Below are positions 23,212-33,800 of a stretch of 36,973 bases of DNA, one piece after another. The notes beneath the pieces are model-generated. The model saw only the letters and a list, made by a program, of their open reading frames with translations, did no database searches and had not been told where the DNA came from. The position numbers and the translations under genes are program-made. The first letter of the stretch is position 1. Each line of letters starts with the position of its first letter. Source of the stretch: Nitrospira sp. (GTDB lineage Bacteria > Nitrospirota > Nitrospiria > Nitrospirales > Nitrospiraceae); contig SWDP01000002.1 in the NCBI GenBank assembly GCA_005116885.1, positions 159,023 to 195,995 of the forward strand. The letters are read 5' to 3'.

Positions 23212-24231
23212 ATGATTTTTGTGACCGGCGGTGCGGGTTATATCGGTTCGCATACATGCGTGGAGTTGCTCGACGCAGGCGATGATGTGACAGTATTTGA
23301 CAACTTTTCCAATAGTCACCCTGAGGCTGTGGCGCGAGTCGAGCGTATCACCGGGAAAAAGCTCCGGCTCGTGCGAGGCGACATTCGCGACCGTGCGGCC
23401 TTGGTATCGGCCCTGCGAGAGAGTGGAGCCGGTTCGGTGATTCACTTCGCCGGTCTCAAGGCCGTGGGAGAGTCAGTGACACAGCCGTTGGCCTATTACG
23501 ACAATAATGTGATCGGCACCTTGCGTTTGCTGGAAGCGATGAGTGAGTGCGGGGTGAAAACCCTGGTGTTCAGTTCTTCCGCCACTGTGTATGGCGACCC
23601 TATTCGACTGCCGCTGACCGAAGACCACCCGCTTTCCGCTACCAATCCCTATGGCCGAACAAAGCTGATGATCGAAGAGATTCTGCGCGATCTGCATCAC
23701 AGCAATGCATCCTGGAAGGTAGGCATTCTCCGTTATTTTAACCCGGCGGGCGCCCATGCCAGCGGTTTGATCGGGGAAGATCCTCAAGGCATCCCGAATA
23801 ATTTGTTGCCGGTCGTAACTCAAGTGGCAGTCGGGCGGCGAGATTGCCTCAACGTGTGGGGCAACGATTATGCTACTCCGGATGGGACTGGGGTACGGGA
23901 TTATATTCATGTCGTGGACTTGGCTCATGGTCATCTCAAAGCACTCAAGGCCCTGGAACGAACACATGAGAGAGTCGAATGTTTGACTGTGAATCTAGGC
24001 ACAGGCAGAGGGTATAGCGTGTTGGATATTGTGCGAGCATTTGAGCAGGTGAGCGGTCGGTCTGTTCCATACAAGATAGCACCTAGGCGCCCCGGTGACA
24101 TTGCCTCTTGCTATGCTGACCCGCAACTGGCGTTAACATTATTAGACTGGCGCGCGGAACGTGGAATTGACGCGATGTGCGCCGATGCCTGGCGCTGGCA
24201 AAAGGTCAATCCCCAAGGATATGCAGCCTGA
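23212..24231 (+). CDS. galE: UDP-glucose 4-epimerase
   Basis: 339 residues. It interconverts UDP-glucose and UDP-galactose using bound NAD, supplying galactose units for surface polysaccharides. Rossmann motif TGGAGYIGSH at 5-14, the Ser/Thr catalytic region SSSATVYGD near 121, and the Tyr 147/Lys 151 pair in YGRTK. Also typical are LRYFNPAGAH near 178 and GTGVRDYIHVVDLA near 224. The length matches the family. TGAGGTAAACCCC precedes the ATG. Upstream lies a palindromic repeat. The convergent phosphoesterase gene ends 59 bases downstream. Confidence 0.95.
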   Translation: MIFVTGGAGYIGSHTCVELLDAGDDVTVFDNFSNSHPEAVARVERITGKKLRLVRGDIRDRAALVSALRESGAGSVIHFAGLKAVGESVTQPLAYYDNNVIGTLRLLEAMSECGVKTLVFSSSATVYGDPIRLPLTEDHPLSATNPYGRTKLMIEEILRDLHHSNASWKVGILRYFNPAGAHASGLIGEDPQGIPNNLLPVVTQVAVGRRDCLNVWGNDYATPDGTGVRDYIHVVDLAHGHLKALKALERTHERVECLTVNLGTGRGYSVLDIVRAFEQVSGRSVPYKIAPRRPGDIASCYADPQLALTLLDWRAERGIDAMCADAWRWQKVNPQGYAA

Positions 24232-24290
24232 TTTTCACTCCTGTGTCGGAGCCAGGCGGTCATAGATGTGGGCCTTACAGAGAGAGCCCA

Positions 24291-25232
24291 TCAGGGGCGA
24301 GAGGTGGATTTCCAGATGTGGATGATAGGTGTGGCATTCGCGCTTGCACCGGAGTGGGAAAGCCCATAGAGCTCCTCAATCGTGCGCAGGACATTGTAGT
24401 GGGTGATCCGCTGTTCGTATCGACCGGCCTGCACCATGGGCCCGATGAAGAGTGTCGCGATCCGATTATTCTCTTTGTTATTGTCCTCATCCCACGTCAC
24501 GATCAAGAGGCTGTTGTGTTGCTGCGCCCATTGGACGTAAGCGTTTAGGTGTGTCTGGAGCCAGCGGTCACTGGCCTGAATCGTCTCTGAATTTTTTCCA
24601 CTGTGCATATTGTGTGTTTGATTGGGCACCACTATGCTTACCGTAGGAAGCGTGCTGTATTCCGTCGGGAAATGTGTCATGGGTAGATTGGTCGTCGTAG
24701 GCAGCCCATTGGTAGCACTGGCCTGCCAATTTACCCACGGATTATGCTTACGTACATAGTGGCCCTCACTGCAAATTAATGAGCCTACTGAGGGCAAGTC
24801 TTCTGAATATCCGGCGAAGGTCAGTCCTGCTGCAAGCAAGTTGTGTCCTAGATTAGGTGTTGTGAACGTATGCGGGCAGGAATTATCGGTGATACCTTGC
24901 ATCGATCCTGAAAAGATCGCGAGATAGTTCGGCTGGCTGGGGTGAGTGATGCCGAATGACTGTGTGAAGAGGGCTCCCTGATCGGCCAGTCTGTTGATAT
25001 GGGGCGCATCGGGCGAATTGATAATCTGGCTATAGGCGTGATTCTCTTCAATCACGAGAACGATGTGATCTGGTCTGGGAAGAGGGGAGCTGTTGTCTCC
25101 ATGAGCTAATTCTATAGAGAAGATGCTGGCAGCCACTGCCAATGGCACAGCTATCGTTCTGAAGATGAGTGTCTTCAGCCTGTTGAATATAGCACTGTCC
25201 CTCTTGCTGATTTCCTGCGAAGCATACGACAC
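24291..25232 (-). CDS. Exported phosphoesterase (alkaline/acid phosphatase-like)
   Basis: About 313 residues. After a hydrophobic signal segment (TIAVPLAVAASIFSIELA) the pattern PRPDHIVLVIEENHAYSQI, QSFGITHPSQPNYLAIFSG and LLIVTWDEDNN matches the phosphoesterase family that includes acid phosphatases and phospholipase C-like enzymes. Metal-binding Asp/Glu/His appear in EENH and TWDEDN. It is probably periplasmic. I place the start near GTG 25232, which keeps it clear of the next upstream gene; ATG 25301 would add 23 residues with no signal character. Substrate unknown. Confidence 0.8.
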   Translation of the reverse strand: MSYASQEISKRDSAIFNRLKTLIFRTIAVPLAVAASIFSIELAHGDNSSPLPRPDHIVLVIEENHAYSQIINSPDAPHINRLADQGALFTQSFGITHPSQPNYLAIFSGSMQGITDNSCPHTFTTPNLGHNLLAAGLTFAGYSEDLPSVGSLICSEGHYVRKHNPWVNWQASATNGLPTTTNLPMTHFPTEYSTLPTVSIVVPNQTHNMHSGKNSETIQASDRWLQTHLNAYVQWAQQHNSLLIVTWDEDNNKENNRIATLFIGPMVQAGRYEQRITHYNVLRTIEELYGLSHSGASANATPIIHIWKSTSRP

Positions 25233-25242
25233 GATTGTCAGC

Positions 25243-25572
25243 CTAGGGTTCCGTTGGTTGATCGAGGCAATCGATAAGATATCGAGATCGCGCGGGCACA
25301 TCAGCGGTGACTTGTTGGGTCTGGCATGGAGGGATATCTTCCTTCAGTCGTCTCAAGAGTCTGAGAAATTTCATGGTGGGAGGCGCTTCGCATATCCATA
25401 GATGCGTACCGGATTCCAGCTCTTCCATGTAGCGTTGTACACGAAACCCCGGGTGCTCCATGAAGTATGCCGATAAGAACCCGCGAATGGCCTGGACGAC
25501 CCATGGATGCGCGGTCGCATAGCGATAACTGATCCGAAGCTCGACCACTTGTACTGATTCGTGCTCTTCCAT
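25243..25572 (-). CDS. Hypothetical protein
   Basis: 109 residues from ATG 25572. It begins EEHESVQVVELRISYRYAT and contains WVVQAIRGFLSAYFMEHPGF, a mixed alpha/beta pattern with no signal peptide. No family is recognised and no strong ribosome-binding site is present. It ends 10 bases before the likely start of the phosphoesterase gene, so the two may be cotranscribed. The frame stays open upstream to 25722, which would overlap the start of the divergent flavoprotein. Moderate to low confidence. Confidence 0.42.
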   Translation of the reverse strand: MEEHESVQVVELRISYRYATAHPWVVQAIRGFLSAYFMEHPGFRVQRYMEELESGTHLWICEAPPTMKFLRLLRRLKEDIPPCQTQQVTADVPARSRYLIDCLDQPTEP

Positions 25573-25721
25573 CGTTTTGTGAGAGTATAGCGCGTTTCGG
25601 GTGGTAAAACCCCCACAGAATGTTGACGTATCGGGGACAGAGGAGACTGGGGTTCGAGATGTCGGGTTTTTGGGTTCATCAACGCTTGGCTCATGCACCA
25701 TATCGACCAGATTGACGACCA

Positions 25722-26960
25722 ATGAAGATTGCGATTATCGGTGGAGGCCCGGCAGGGCTCATGGCTGCAGAGGCGGCGAGCGCTGGCGGCGCACACGTTG
25801 AGCTCTATGACGGGATGGCGTCGGTTGGTCGCAAGTTTCTCTTGGCAGGGAAAGGTGGCCTCAATCTCACACATTCGGAACCGTTCGAGGCATTTCTCTC
25901 GCGTTATGGTACGCGTCGCGCCCAGATTGCGCCGCTGCTCGCATGCTTCGGACCCGATACGCTGAGGGCTTGGGTCTTGGGATTCGGCATTCACACATTT
26001 GTCGGCTCTTCTGGGCGTGTATTTCCTGCCGATCTCAAGGCTGCACCATTGTTACGTGCATGGCTCCGTCGGTTACGTCAAGCCGGTGTGCAGTTCCACA
26101 TGCGTCACCGGTGGTCTGGCTGGGACGAGCAGGGAGCGTTGTCTTTTGTCACCCCCAAGGGAATGCATGCTGTCCAGGCCGATGCCGTGGTGCTTGCGCT
26201 TGGTGGAGGAAGTTGGCCGAAACTCGGTTCCGATGCATCGTGGGTGCCGCTGTTGATAGGACGCGGGCTTCACATCGCGCCATTACGGCCTGCGAATTGT
26301 GGTTTCGATGTGGGCTGGAGCGAGCATTTTATGGTGAAGTTCTCCGGCAGCCCGGTCAAGTCAGTGGTTGCTATTGTTGGAAACGATGTCGAGGCTCTAT
26401 CCAGGTATCCGGGGGAATTTGTGATCACGGAGACTGGCGTAGAAGGAGGCGTGATTTACAGGGCGTCCGCCGCGCTTCGCAATGAGATCCTGATGAAGGG
26501 AGTTGCAACATTGCGCGTAGACCTCACGCCTGACCGAGATGTCTCACGGCTGATACACGACCTATCCCAACCACGAGGCAAACGTACGATGGCGACTCAT
26601 TTGGAGCGCCGAGCTGGAATCGAGGGTGTGAAAGCGGGGCTGCTTCGTGAAGTGGTTTCGAAGGAGGACTTCGCAGACCCAGCTTATCTGGCTGCGACGA
26701 TCAAATCATTGCCGCTCCGATTCCTCGCGCCGCGTCCATTGGAGGAAGCGATCAGTACAGCAGGGGGAGTTCCCTTCGAGGCTCTGACTAGGCAACTGAT
26801 GGTTCGAACTCTCCCTGGCGTTTTCTGTGCCGGTGAAATGTTGGATTGGGAGGCGCCGACAGGAGGCTATCTCCTGACTGCCTGCTTCGCCACCGGCCGT
26901 GCCGCAGGCACAGGGGCTGTGGAGTGGGCTCAAAAAAATAGAACGAATAAGGCGGTCTGA
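25722..26960 (+). CDS. HI0933/BaiN-like flavoprotein (TIGR03862 type)
   Basis: 412 residues. The N-terminus KIAIIGGGPAGLMAAEAA is a FAD-binding Rossmann motif, followed by GRKFLLAGKGGLNLTHSEP near 37, which is diagnostic of the HI0933/YhiN group. The C-terminus has the second FAD block LPGVFCAGEMLDWEAPTGGYLL near 364. The shorter SLPLRFLAPRPLEEAISTAGGV form matches the TIGR03862 subgroup. These enzymes are NAD(P)H-linked reductases of poorly known substrate. Soluble. It is divergent from the hypothetical gene at 25572 and convergent with the hybrid kinase, 40 bases away. Confidence 0.88.
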   Translation: MKIAIIGGGPAGLMAAEAASAGGAHVELYDGMASVGRKFLLAGKGGLNLTHSEPFEAFLSRYGTRRAQIAPLLACFGPDTLRAWVLGFGIHTFVGSSGRVFPADLKAAPLLRAWLRRLRQAGVQFHMRHRWSGWDEQGALSFVTPKGMHAVQADAVVLALGGGSWPKLGSDASWVPLLIGRGLHIAPLRPANCGFDVGWSEHFMVKFSGSPVKSVVAIVGNDVEALSRYPGEFVITETGVEGGVIYRASAALRNEILMKGVATLRVDLTPDRDVSRLIHDLSQPRGKRTMATHLERRAGIEGVKAGLLREVVSKEDFADPAYLAATIKSLPLRFLAPRPLEEAISTAGGVPFEALTRQLMVRTLPGVFCAGEMLDWEAPTGGYLLTACFATGRAAGTGAVEWAQKNRTNKAV

Positions 26961-27000
26961 AGGCTGGAGTGAAGCTGGAAAGGTCGAGCGTCCAAACAGG

Positions 27001-29445
27001 TCAGCGTTCCCGTACGATCGACTTGTCCAAAAGGTTCCGCAGATGCCTGGCCAGATCATCGGGCAAAAAAGGCTTTTGAATAAAGGCAGCAGTGGGCTCA
27101 TCGAGAAAGGCCGATTGTGAAGGGTCGACGTAGCCCGACATGAAGAGCACTCGGATATTGGGCCAGGTCACCCTCAGCCGTTCCGCTAGGACGAGGCCGG
27201 ACATATGAGGCATGATCACATCGGTTATAAGAGCCTGGATCGGCTCAGACAGCGATGATGCTTTGCGCAAGGCCTCTTCGCCGCTTGCGGCCTCTATGAC
27301 TCGATAACCGTCCTGCTTCAATGCCTGGAGGATGAGGGCTCGAACTGAATCCTGGTCTTCGACGATGAGCAGATGTTCTGACCCTTTCTTGTGACCAATC
27401 AGCGGTGTCGGAGCCATAGCCGGCGCGGCTATTACGCGCGGGTAATAGAGATGGAATGTGGTTCCTTGATCAAGCGCGCTGTCGGTAAAGATATAGCCCT
27501 GGCTTTGCTTGACGATCCCATAGACCGTCGCCAACCCCAGACCTGTTCCTTGCCCCACCTCTTTGGTCGTAAAAAATGGCTCGAACAGATGCGAGAGTGT
27601 CTCAGGGCTCATCCCGTGTCCGGTGTCGTGTACGCTCACATGCACGTAGTCTCCTTGCGGCATCATCTGATAATGATCCAGCCACTCTGGCGTGACAGAA
27701 AGATTGCGCGTGGCAATCGTCAACTTCCCTCCGTTTGGCATCGCATCGCGGGCATTGATGGCCAGATTCATCGTGACCTGATTAAGTTGCCCTTTGTCGC
27801 CGTTGATTGACCAGAGATCCGGCGCAAGATCCATCGTCAGCGTCACCTCTTCACCCAGTAGACGGTTAAGCATCGAACTGATCAAGCGCAACGACTCGTT
27901 GAAGTTCAATGACTGCGGTAGGAGGACCTGCTTGCGGCTGAAGGCGAGCAATTGCTTGGTCAGCTCACTGGCCCGTTCGCCCGCCTTCAAGGTCTCTACG
28001 GCCATCTCATGTTTGGGGTCTTCCTGAGCCAACCGTTCGATGAGCATCGAGCTGTACCCGTTGATGACGGTGAGCAGGTTATTAAAGTCGTGCGCGACCC
28101 CACCGGCCAACCGGCCGACCGCATCCATCTTTTGAGCCTGCCGGAATTGCGCCTCCAGCCGCTTGTGCTCGGTAATATCGGTGGCAATCCCGGAGATTCC
28201 GTAGATCTGTCCCTTCGCATCCCTCAGGGGGGATTTGTTGGTGGATAGGATACGTGGTATCCCACTGACCGGGCTCTCCACAACTTCTTCAAATTGTTGA
28301 GCGATACCACTCGTCATGATCTGCTCGTTGGTCGCCTGGATAGCATCTGCCACGTTCTCAGAAAAAACAGAGTGGTGTCTCTTGCCGAGAATCTCCTCTT
28401 TGCGCTTTCCATAGAACCTGGCCAGGTCATCGCTCAAGAGAATGTAACGGTGTTGGCGGTCGGTGGCAAACACAAATGAAGGAATGTTTTCGAGAATATT
28501 GTTCAGTAACCGCTCATTGGCTCCTAGTGCCTCCTGCGCCTGTCTGCGCTCTGCAATGTCGCGCACGAACGCGCAGTGATATTCTTTTCCTTCATAGAAT
28601 AGATAATTGACACTCACCTCGACGGGGATCAGCCGGCCATTCTTTGCCCGATGGACCGTCTCCAGCACCATGGTCCCGCACCGCTGAGTTTCTGCCCAAA
28701 ACTCTGGCCACTTGTCCTTCTGAAAGTCAGGATTCAGATCGTGGACGGTCATGGCGCACAACTCGTCTTTGGAATAGCCCAACATGAGGCTGGCCGCCTC
28801 GTTGACATCCAGAATCCTGGCTTGGTGATCGATCCAGTAGACGGCGTCAGCGGCTCGTTCCATAGAAAACTTCGCAAGTCGCAAGGCCCCCTCTGTCCGC
28901 TTTTGCTCGCTGATATCGAGCAGCGCCGTCTGCCAATGGGTCACCGGTCCCGACTCTCTGTCCACTGCAAGGCTCTCGAGATGGACCCATTGGGGAGCGC
29001 CGGATTTTTTTTGGAGCTGCATCTCGCAGGATTGCCGCGTACCTGTCTTGTAGATTTTCTGGCAATGCCAATGAAAGATGTCTTGACTATCTTGTGCAAC
29101 AAAGCGGATGAACGGTTGTCCGATAAGCTTTTCCCGGTCTATGCCCACCAGTTTTGCGGCTCGTAGATTCGCCGCAACAATCTTGCCATGTGTATCCAGT
29201 GTCAGCTGGCCGATCGGAGAAAAATCGTAGCCTTCCGTCCGAGCTTGGTGGAGTTTCTCGTTCTGTGCCTCCAACTCGGTCTGACGGACTTGCAACTCAT
29301 GCAGGAGCTGTCGCAGGTCTTCTACCGGCATGTCTGCGACGTCTCGATGTGGAGTGCGCCGTCGCTTTTCCGTCTGCTCGGGTATTTCTGTGATTCCAGC
29401 TGATGTGCCTGATGCCTTGACCATTTTATCGCCCGTGTCGAACAA
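27001..29445 (-). CDS. Hybrid PAS histidine kinase with receiver domain
   Basis: 814 residues, no membrane helix, so cytoplasmic. Order: coiled coil (about 45-70), three PAS domains (about 75-180, 190-315, 320-440), HisKA with phosphorylated His 452 in GGVAHDFNNLL, HATPase (about 550-675: NLAINARDAMPNGG, DTGHGMS, GTGLGLATVYGIV) and a C-terminal receiver (about 690-805) with Asp 742 in ALITDVIMPHMSG and the Lys of IQKPF. This is the NtrB-like hybrid layout in which the receiver acts as an internal phosphate sink or relay. No response regulator or output gene is adjacent, so it is an orphan kinase; signal unknown. Confidence 0.93.
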   Translation of the reverse strand: MFDTGDKMVKASGTSAGITEIPEQTEKRRRTPHRDVADMPVEDLRQLLHELQVRQTELEAQNEKLHQARTEGYDFSPIGQLTLDTHGKIVAANLRAAKLVGIDREKLIGQPFIRFVAQDSQDIFHWHCQKIYKTGTRQSCEMQLQKKSGAPQWVHLESLAVDRESGPVTHWQTALLDISEQKRTEGALRLAKFSMERAADAVYWIDHQARILDVNEAASLMLGYSKDELCAMTVHDLNPDFQKDKWPEFWAETQRCGTMVLETVHRAKNGRLIPVEVSVNYLFYEGKEYHCAFVRDIAERRQAQEALGANERLLNNILENIPSFVFATDRQHRYILLSDDLARFYGKRKEEILGKRHHSVFSENVADAIQATNEQIMTSGIAQQFEEVVESPVSGIPRILSTNKSPLRDAKGQIYGISGIATDITEHKRLEAQFRQAQKMDAVGRLAGGVAHDFNNLLTVINGYSSMLIERLAQEDPKHEMAVETLKAGERASELTKQLLAFSRKQVLLPQSLNFNESLRLISSMLNRLLGEEVTLTMDLAPDLWSINGDKGQLNQVTMNLAINARDAMPNGGKLTIATRNLSVTPEWLDHYQMMPQGDYVHVSVHDTGHGMSPETLSHLFEPFFTTKEVGQGTGLGLATVYGIVKQSQGYIFTDSALDQGTTFHLYYPRVIAAPAMAPTPLIGHKKGSEHLLIVEDQDSVRALILQALKQDGYRVIEAASGEEALRKASSLSEPIQALITDVIMPHMSGLVLAERLRVTWPNIRVLFMSGYVDPSQSAFLDEPTAAFIQKPFLPDDLARHLRNLLDKSIVRER

Positions 29446-29820
29446 AACTGATGTCGAAAAACAGGTTAATCACCGAGCCGGATTCTCTTAACTCAAGTCA
29501 TCGTCTCCTGGTTCTTCCTCTAGCACTCAGGCCCATAGCAAACCTTATTTATCTAGCGATGTCAATACGGTCTGATGGCCCTCCCGCTGTCCATCGTTCT
29601 CCTACAGAATCCATAGCGATGTGTGGGGTGATTGTCCTGACAGCATTAGTGACAGAAGGCGGGAGGCTCTAGACATGGCCTCTATGTTTTGTCGGAAGGC
29701 AATTCTTCCTATCCCCAGGCTGAGTATTCAACCGAAGACAGATGCGATGATAGACGCTACGGGCTGGGGCAGAGGACGGCGCCAAGACCGCGTTGAAGAG
29801 GTACAGATGGTGGATTAACT
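29446..29820. other. Gap without a supported gene
   Basis: 375 bases between accA and the hybrid kinase, both on the minus strand. It should contain the kinase promoter and the accA 3' end. Short plus-strand frames are present, but none has a ribosome-binding site or domain character. I see no repeat of families A or B here. Confidence 0.4.
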
Positions 29821-30789
29821 CTACTGGGAAATGGGGGTGAGCCCGTTGACGGCGCCGATGGATCGGTATTTCTGATCGCGCTGGGACAGCAGGAGCGGAA
29901 GAGAGAGATCATTAAGCTGGGAGAGTTGGTTGCTGAGGGATTTGGCGACACGATCGGTGATGGCGTTCAGATTCCGATGGGCGCCGCCGACAGGTTCTGG
30001 GATGACTTCGTCCACGATATGGAGGTCGACCAGATCTTTTGCCGTCATCTTCAGTGCGGCAGCGGCATCGGGAACTTTCGTCGGATCGTCCCACAAGATG
30101 GCGGCGCAGCCTTCTGGAGAAATGACCGAATAGACCCCATGCTCCAACATAAGGACGCGATCTGAGACGCCCAGTGCAAGCGCCCCGCCACTACCACCTT
30201 CACCGATGACGATGGAAATAATCGGAACGGCGAGACGTGACATGACGAACAGACTGCGGGCAATGGCTTCAGCCTGGCCCCGCTCTTCTGCGCCGATGCC
30301 GGGGTAGGCTCCTGGCGTATCGATAAAAGTCACGATCGGGCGTCCGAATTTCTCAGCCATACGCATAAGGCGCAGCGCCTTTCGATATCCTTCCGGATTC
30401 GGCATGCCAAAATTTCTTTGCATTCGCTCTTTGAGCGTTTTTCCTTTTTGATGGCCGATGACCATGATTGACCGATCGTTGAAGCGAGCGAAGCCTCCGA
30501 CGATGGCACGATCGTCACCGAACGAACGGTCCCCATGAAATTCACAGAAATCCCTGAATAGATAACTGATGTAATCGAGGGTGCTGGGCCGTTGGGGATG
30601 TCGAGCGAGTTGCGTGCGCTGCCAAGGGGTGAGTTTGTTGTAGAGGGTATCTTCGACCTGGGCCAGTTTCATCCGCAACTTGCGGATCTCCTCCTGGGGG
30701 GCCGATTTCCCGGCGGGAACAGCCGCGAGCTTTTCTATCTTTTCTTCGATCTCGCGAATCGGTTTTTCGAACTCGAGGTAATCGCGCAT
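29821..30789 (-). CDS. accA: Acetyl-CoA carboxylase carboxyltransferase subunit alpha
   Basis: 322 residues, close to the usual 315-320. Together with AccD it transfers carboxyl from carboxybiotin to acetyl-CoA in the first step of fatty acid synthesis. Visible: N-terminal FEKPIREIEEKIEKL, PWQRTQLARHPQRPSTLDYI, FIDTPGAYPGIGAEERGQAEAIA and IGEGGSGGALALGV, the oxyanion-hole region, then YSVISPEGCAAILW. Start ATG 30789. accD is not in the window. It is 66 bases downstream of dnaE and may be cotranscribed with it, a common arrangement. Confidence 0.96.
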   Translation of the reverse strand: MRDYLEFEKPIREIEEKIEKLAAVPAGKSAPQEEIRKLRMKLAQVEDTLYNKLTPWQRTQLARHPQRPSTLDYISYLFRDFCEFHGDRSFGDDRAIVGGFARFNDRSIMVIGHQKGKTLKERMQRNFGMPNPEGYRKALRLMRMAEKFGRPIVTFIDTPGAYPGIGAEERGQAEAIARSLFVMSRLAVPIISIVIGEGGSGGALALGVSDRVLMLEHGVYSVISPEGCAAILWDDPTKVPDAAAALKMTAKDLVDLHIVDEVIPEPVGGAHRNLNAITDRVAKSLSNQLSQLNDLSLPLLLSQRDQKYRSIGAVNGLTPISQ

Positions 30790-30855
30790 ACGGTGTCAAC
30801 TCATCTCGATGAAATAGTCGGGAGAGAACATCGGAGCCGTTCCCTGCAGTATGCG

Positions 30856-33800
30856 CTACGATAGCAGAATAATAGTCCTTTTGCCTAGCACTTCTTCAAC
30901 GTCTGCCACAAACCGTTCGCTGGGGGTAATCCTCATGTGAGGAAGCGGGGCCGTCTCGGCTTCCAGTGCTGAATCCATCCGTAATGTGAGTGAGACGCTT
31001 GTGACGCCGGGGTGCCGCAAAAAGATCTCACGGAGCCGCGGTAATTGTTCTGTCACACCTGGACGATCCGTTAATCGAATATAGACCCGTTTGATGGTTT
31101 GCGCTTGCACCTCGGCGAGCGGTTCAATCTTGCTCCCTCGAATTTTCGTACCTTTATCTCCACGATCGATTGTGCCTGTGATGCGCACGAGACGTTCCGG
31201 AACAACCAACTCAGCGGCTTGTTTATAGAGATCTGGAAACACGATGATCTCAACCACACCGAGAAGATCTTCAAGGGTGAGATAGGCCATCCTATCACCC
31301 TTCTTCGTCAGCATGCTTTTGACGGTGGTGATAATTCCGCAGAGTTTCACTTCCCGACCGTCGGATAATTCAGACAGGCCGATCGTCGAGGCTGTGGCAA
31401 GCGCCTGGATGGTGCCCTCATAGCGTGCCAGTGGATGAGAGGAAATATAGAAGCCGGTCAATTCCCGTTCATGTTTCAATCGCTCGCTTTGGTCCCATTC
31501 CGGAATATTGGGTAACGGTGGCGCGGTCAGGTGTTCCTCAGAACCCTGTCCATTTAGCTCGTCGCCAAAAATATTGGTCTGCCCGAGATCTCGTTCGCGC
31601 TGCGCAGCGGCGCCGTCCTCGACGGCTTGGTCCAGCACCGCAGCCAGCTGTGAACGTTTCGCGCCGGTTGAATCGAACGCGCCGGTCTTGATCAGCCCTT
31701 CGAGCATGCGCTTGTTCACTTTGTGCAAGTCGACGCGCCGGCAAAACTCAAAGAAGGACTTGAAGGGGCCGGTTGCATTCCGAATCTCGATGATCGATTC
31801 GACGGCACCTTCGCCGACATTCTTGATAGCCGCCAGGCCGAACCGGATGGCGCGATCCACCACAGTAAAGTTCTTATGGCTTTCGTTGACGTCCGGGGGC
31901 AGGACTTTGATGTTGAGATCACGGCACTCCGTGAAGTAGCCAACGATCTTGTCGGCGTTGCCCATGTCGGTGGTCATCAGCGCAGCCATGAACTCGGTCG
32001 GATAGTGCGCTTTTAAATAACCGGTCTGGTAGCAGACCACGGCATAGGCTGCGGCATGCGATTTGTTGAACCCATAGCCTGCAAACTTCTGGATCAGTTC
32101 GTAGAGCTTCTCTGCTTTTTTGTCGGGAATCTTATTCGTTTTGGCGCCGGCCAGGAACTGCGCACGCAGTTTCTCCATCTCCTCCGGCTTTTTCTTGCCC
32201 ATCGCGCGCCGGAGAATGTCGGCTTGTCCCAGTGAGAAGCCTGCCACCTTGTTGGCAATCGCCATCACCTGTTCCTGATAGACGATGACCCCGTAGGTGT
32301 CCTTCAGGATGGGTTCGAGTTCAGGGACTTCGTAGGCGATCGGAATTTTGCCCTGCTTGCGTTTGATGAAGTCGGGTATCAGATCCATTGGGCCAGGGCG
32401 ATAGAGCGCGATGATGGCGATGATGTCCTCGAACCGGTCCGGCTTCAGGCCGGTCAGGAGGTCGCGCATCCCTGAGCTTTCCAACTGGAAGAGGCCGATC
32501 GTCTTGCCTGAAGAGAGGAGGGCAAAGGTCTTGGGGTCGTCGAACGGCATCTGCTCCATGACTAACGGTGGATCCCCAGGATGCCGCTCATTGATCAGAT
32601 TCTCGGCGCGTTTGATCATCGTGAGGGTTTTGAGGCCCAGGAAGTCGAATTTAACGAGCCCGATTTTTTCGACGTCTCCCATCGAATATTGGGTGACGAT
32701 TTCGTCGTTGGCTCCTTTGTACAGCGGCACGTGGTCCGTGAGCGGCCCTTCCGAAATCACCACGCCGGCTGCGTGGGTCGAGGCGTGGCGGGCGAGCCCT
32801 TCAAGGGAACGGGCAATGCCCATCAGTTCCTTCACGCGCGTATCGGTCTCGACGAGATCGCGCAGTTTCGGTTCTTGATCGAAAGCCTGTTGGAGCGTGA
32901 TGTTGAGCTGGTTCGGAACGAGCTTGGCGACTCGATCGACTTCGGCATAGGGGATCTCCAGCACGCGGCCCACGTCCCGGATCGCGGCTTTCGCTCCAAG
33001 CGTGCCGAATGTAATGATCTGGGCTACGTGGTCTTGGCCGTATTTGTCGACCACGTAGTTAATGACTTCACCCCGTCGCTCCATACAGAAGTCCATATCG
33101 ATATCGGGGAGGGATACGCGCTCGGGATTCAGGAACCGCTCGAACAAGAGTGTGTAGACGAGGGGATCGAGGTCCGTGATGCGCAACGCATAGGCGACGA
33201 GGCTTCCAGCAGCGGAACCACGCCCCGGACCGACAGGAATCTGGCGGGAGCGGGCAAACTTGATGATGTCCCACACGATGAGGAAATAGCCGGCAAATCC
33301 CATCGAGCAAATGATTGTCAGCTCTTCACGCAGGCGAAGCTCATAGGCAACTGGTAGTATCTGGCTCGGTCTTTCCCGCAATCTGGCAGCCAATCCATCC
33401 AGCGCCAACCGCTCCAGATACGTTTCACGTGTGAATCCTTCAGGAACGGTGTATTGCGGAAGATGTGTCTTATTGAGCGCGAGTTGGAGATCGCAGTTGT
33501 CCGCAATTCGACAAGTATTGGTGACGGCATTGGGGAACTCGATAAAGGCGGACGTCACTTCCTCCGTCGATTTCACATAGAGCTGATCCGTATCGAACTT
33601 CATGCGATTCGGGTCGCTGATTGTCTTGCCGGTTTGCAGGCAGAGCATCAGCTCATGCGGGCGGAAATCTTCTTTCTTGAGGTAGTGGCAATCGTTGGTG
33701 CCGACCAGAGGGATCTCCATGTTCTTGGCGATCTCGAGTAGGCCACTATTCGCCACTCGCTGGTGGTCCAACCCGTTCGCCTGCACCTCCAGGTAGAAAT

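Noticed and set aside
29451-29818. Small plus-strand frames between accA and the kinase
   Set aside because: No ribosome-binding sites, no domain character, and both neighbours are on the opposite strand.
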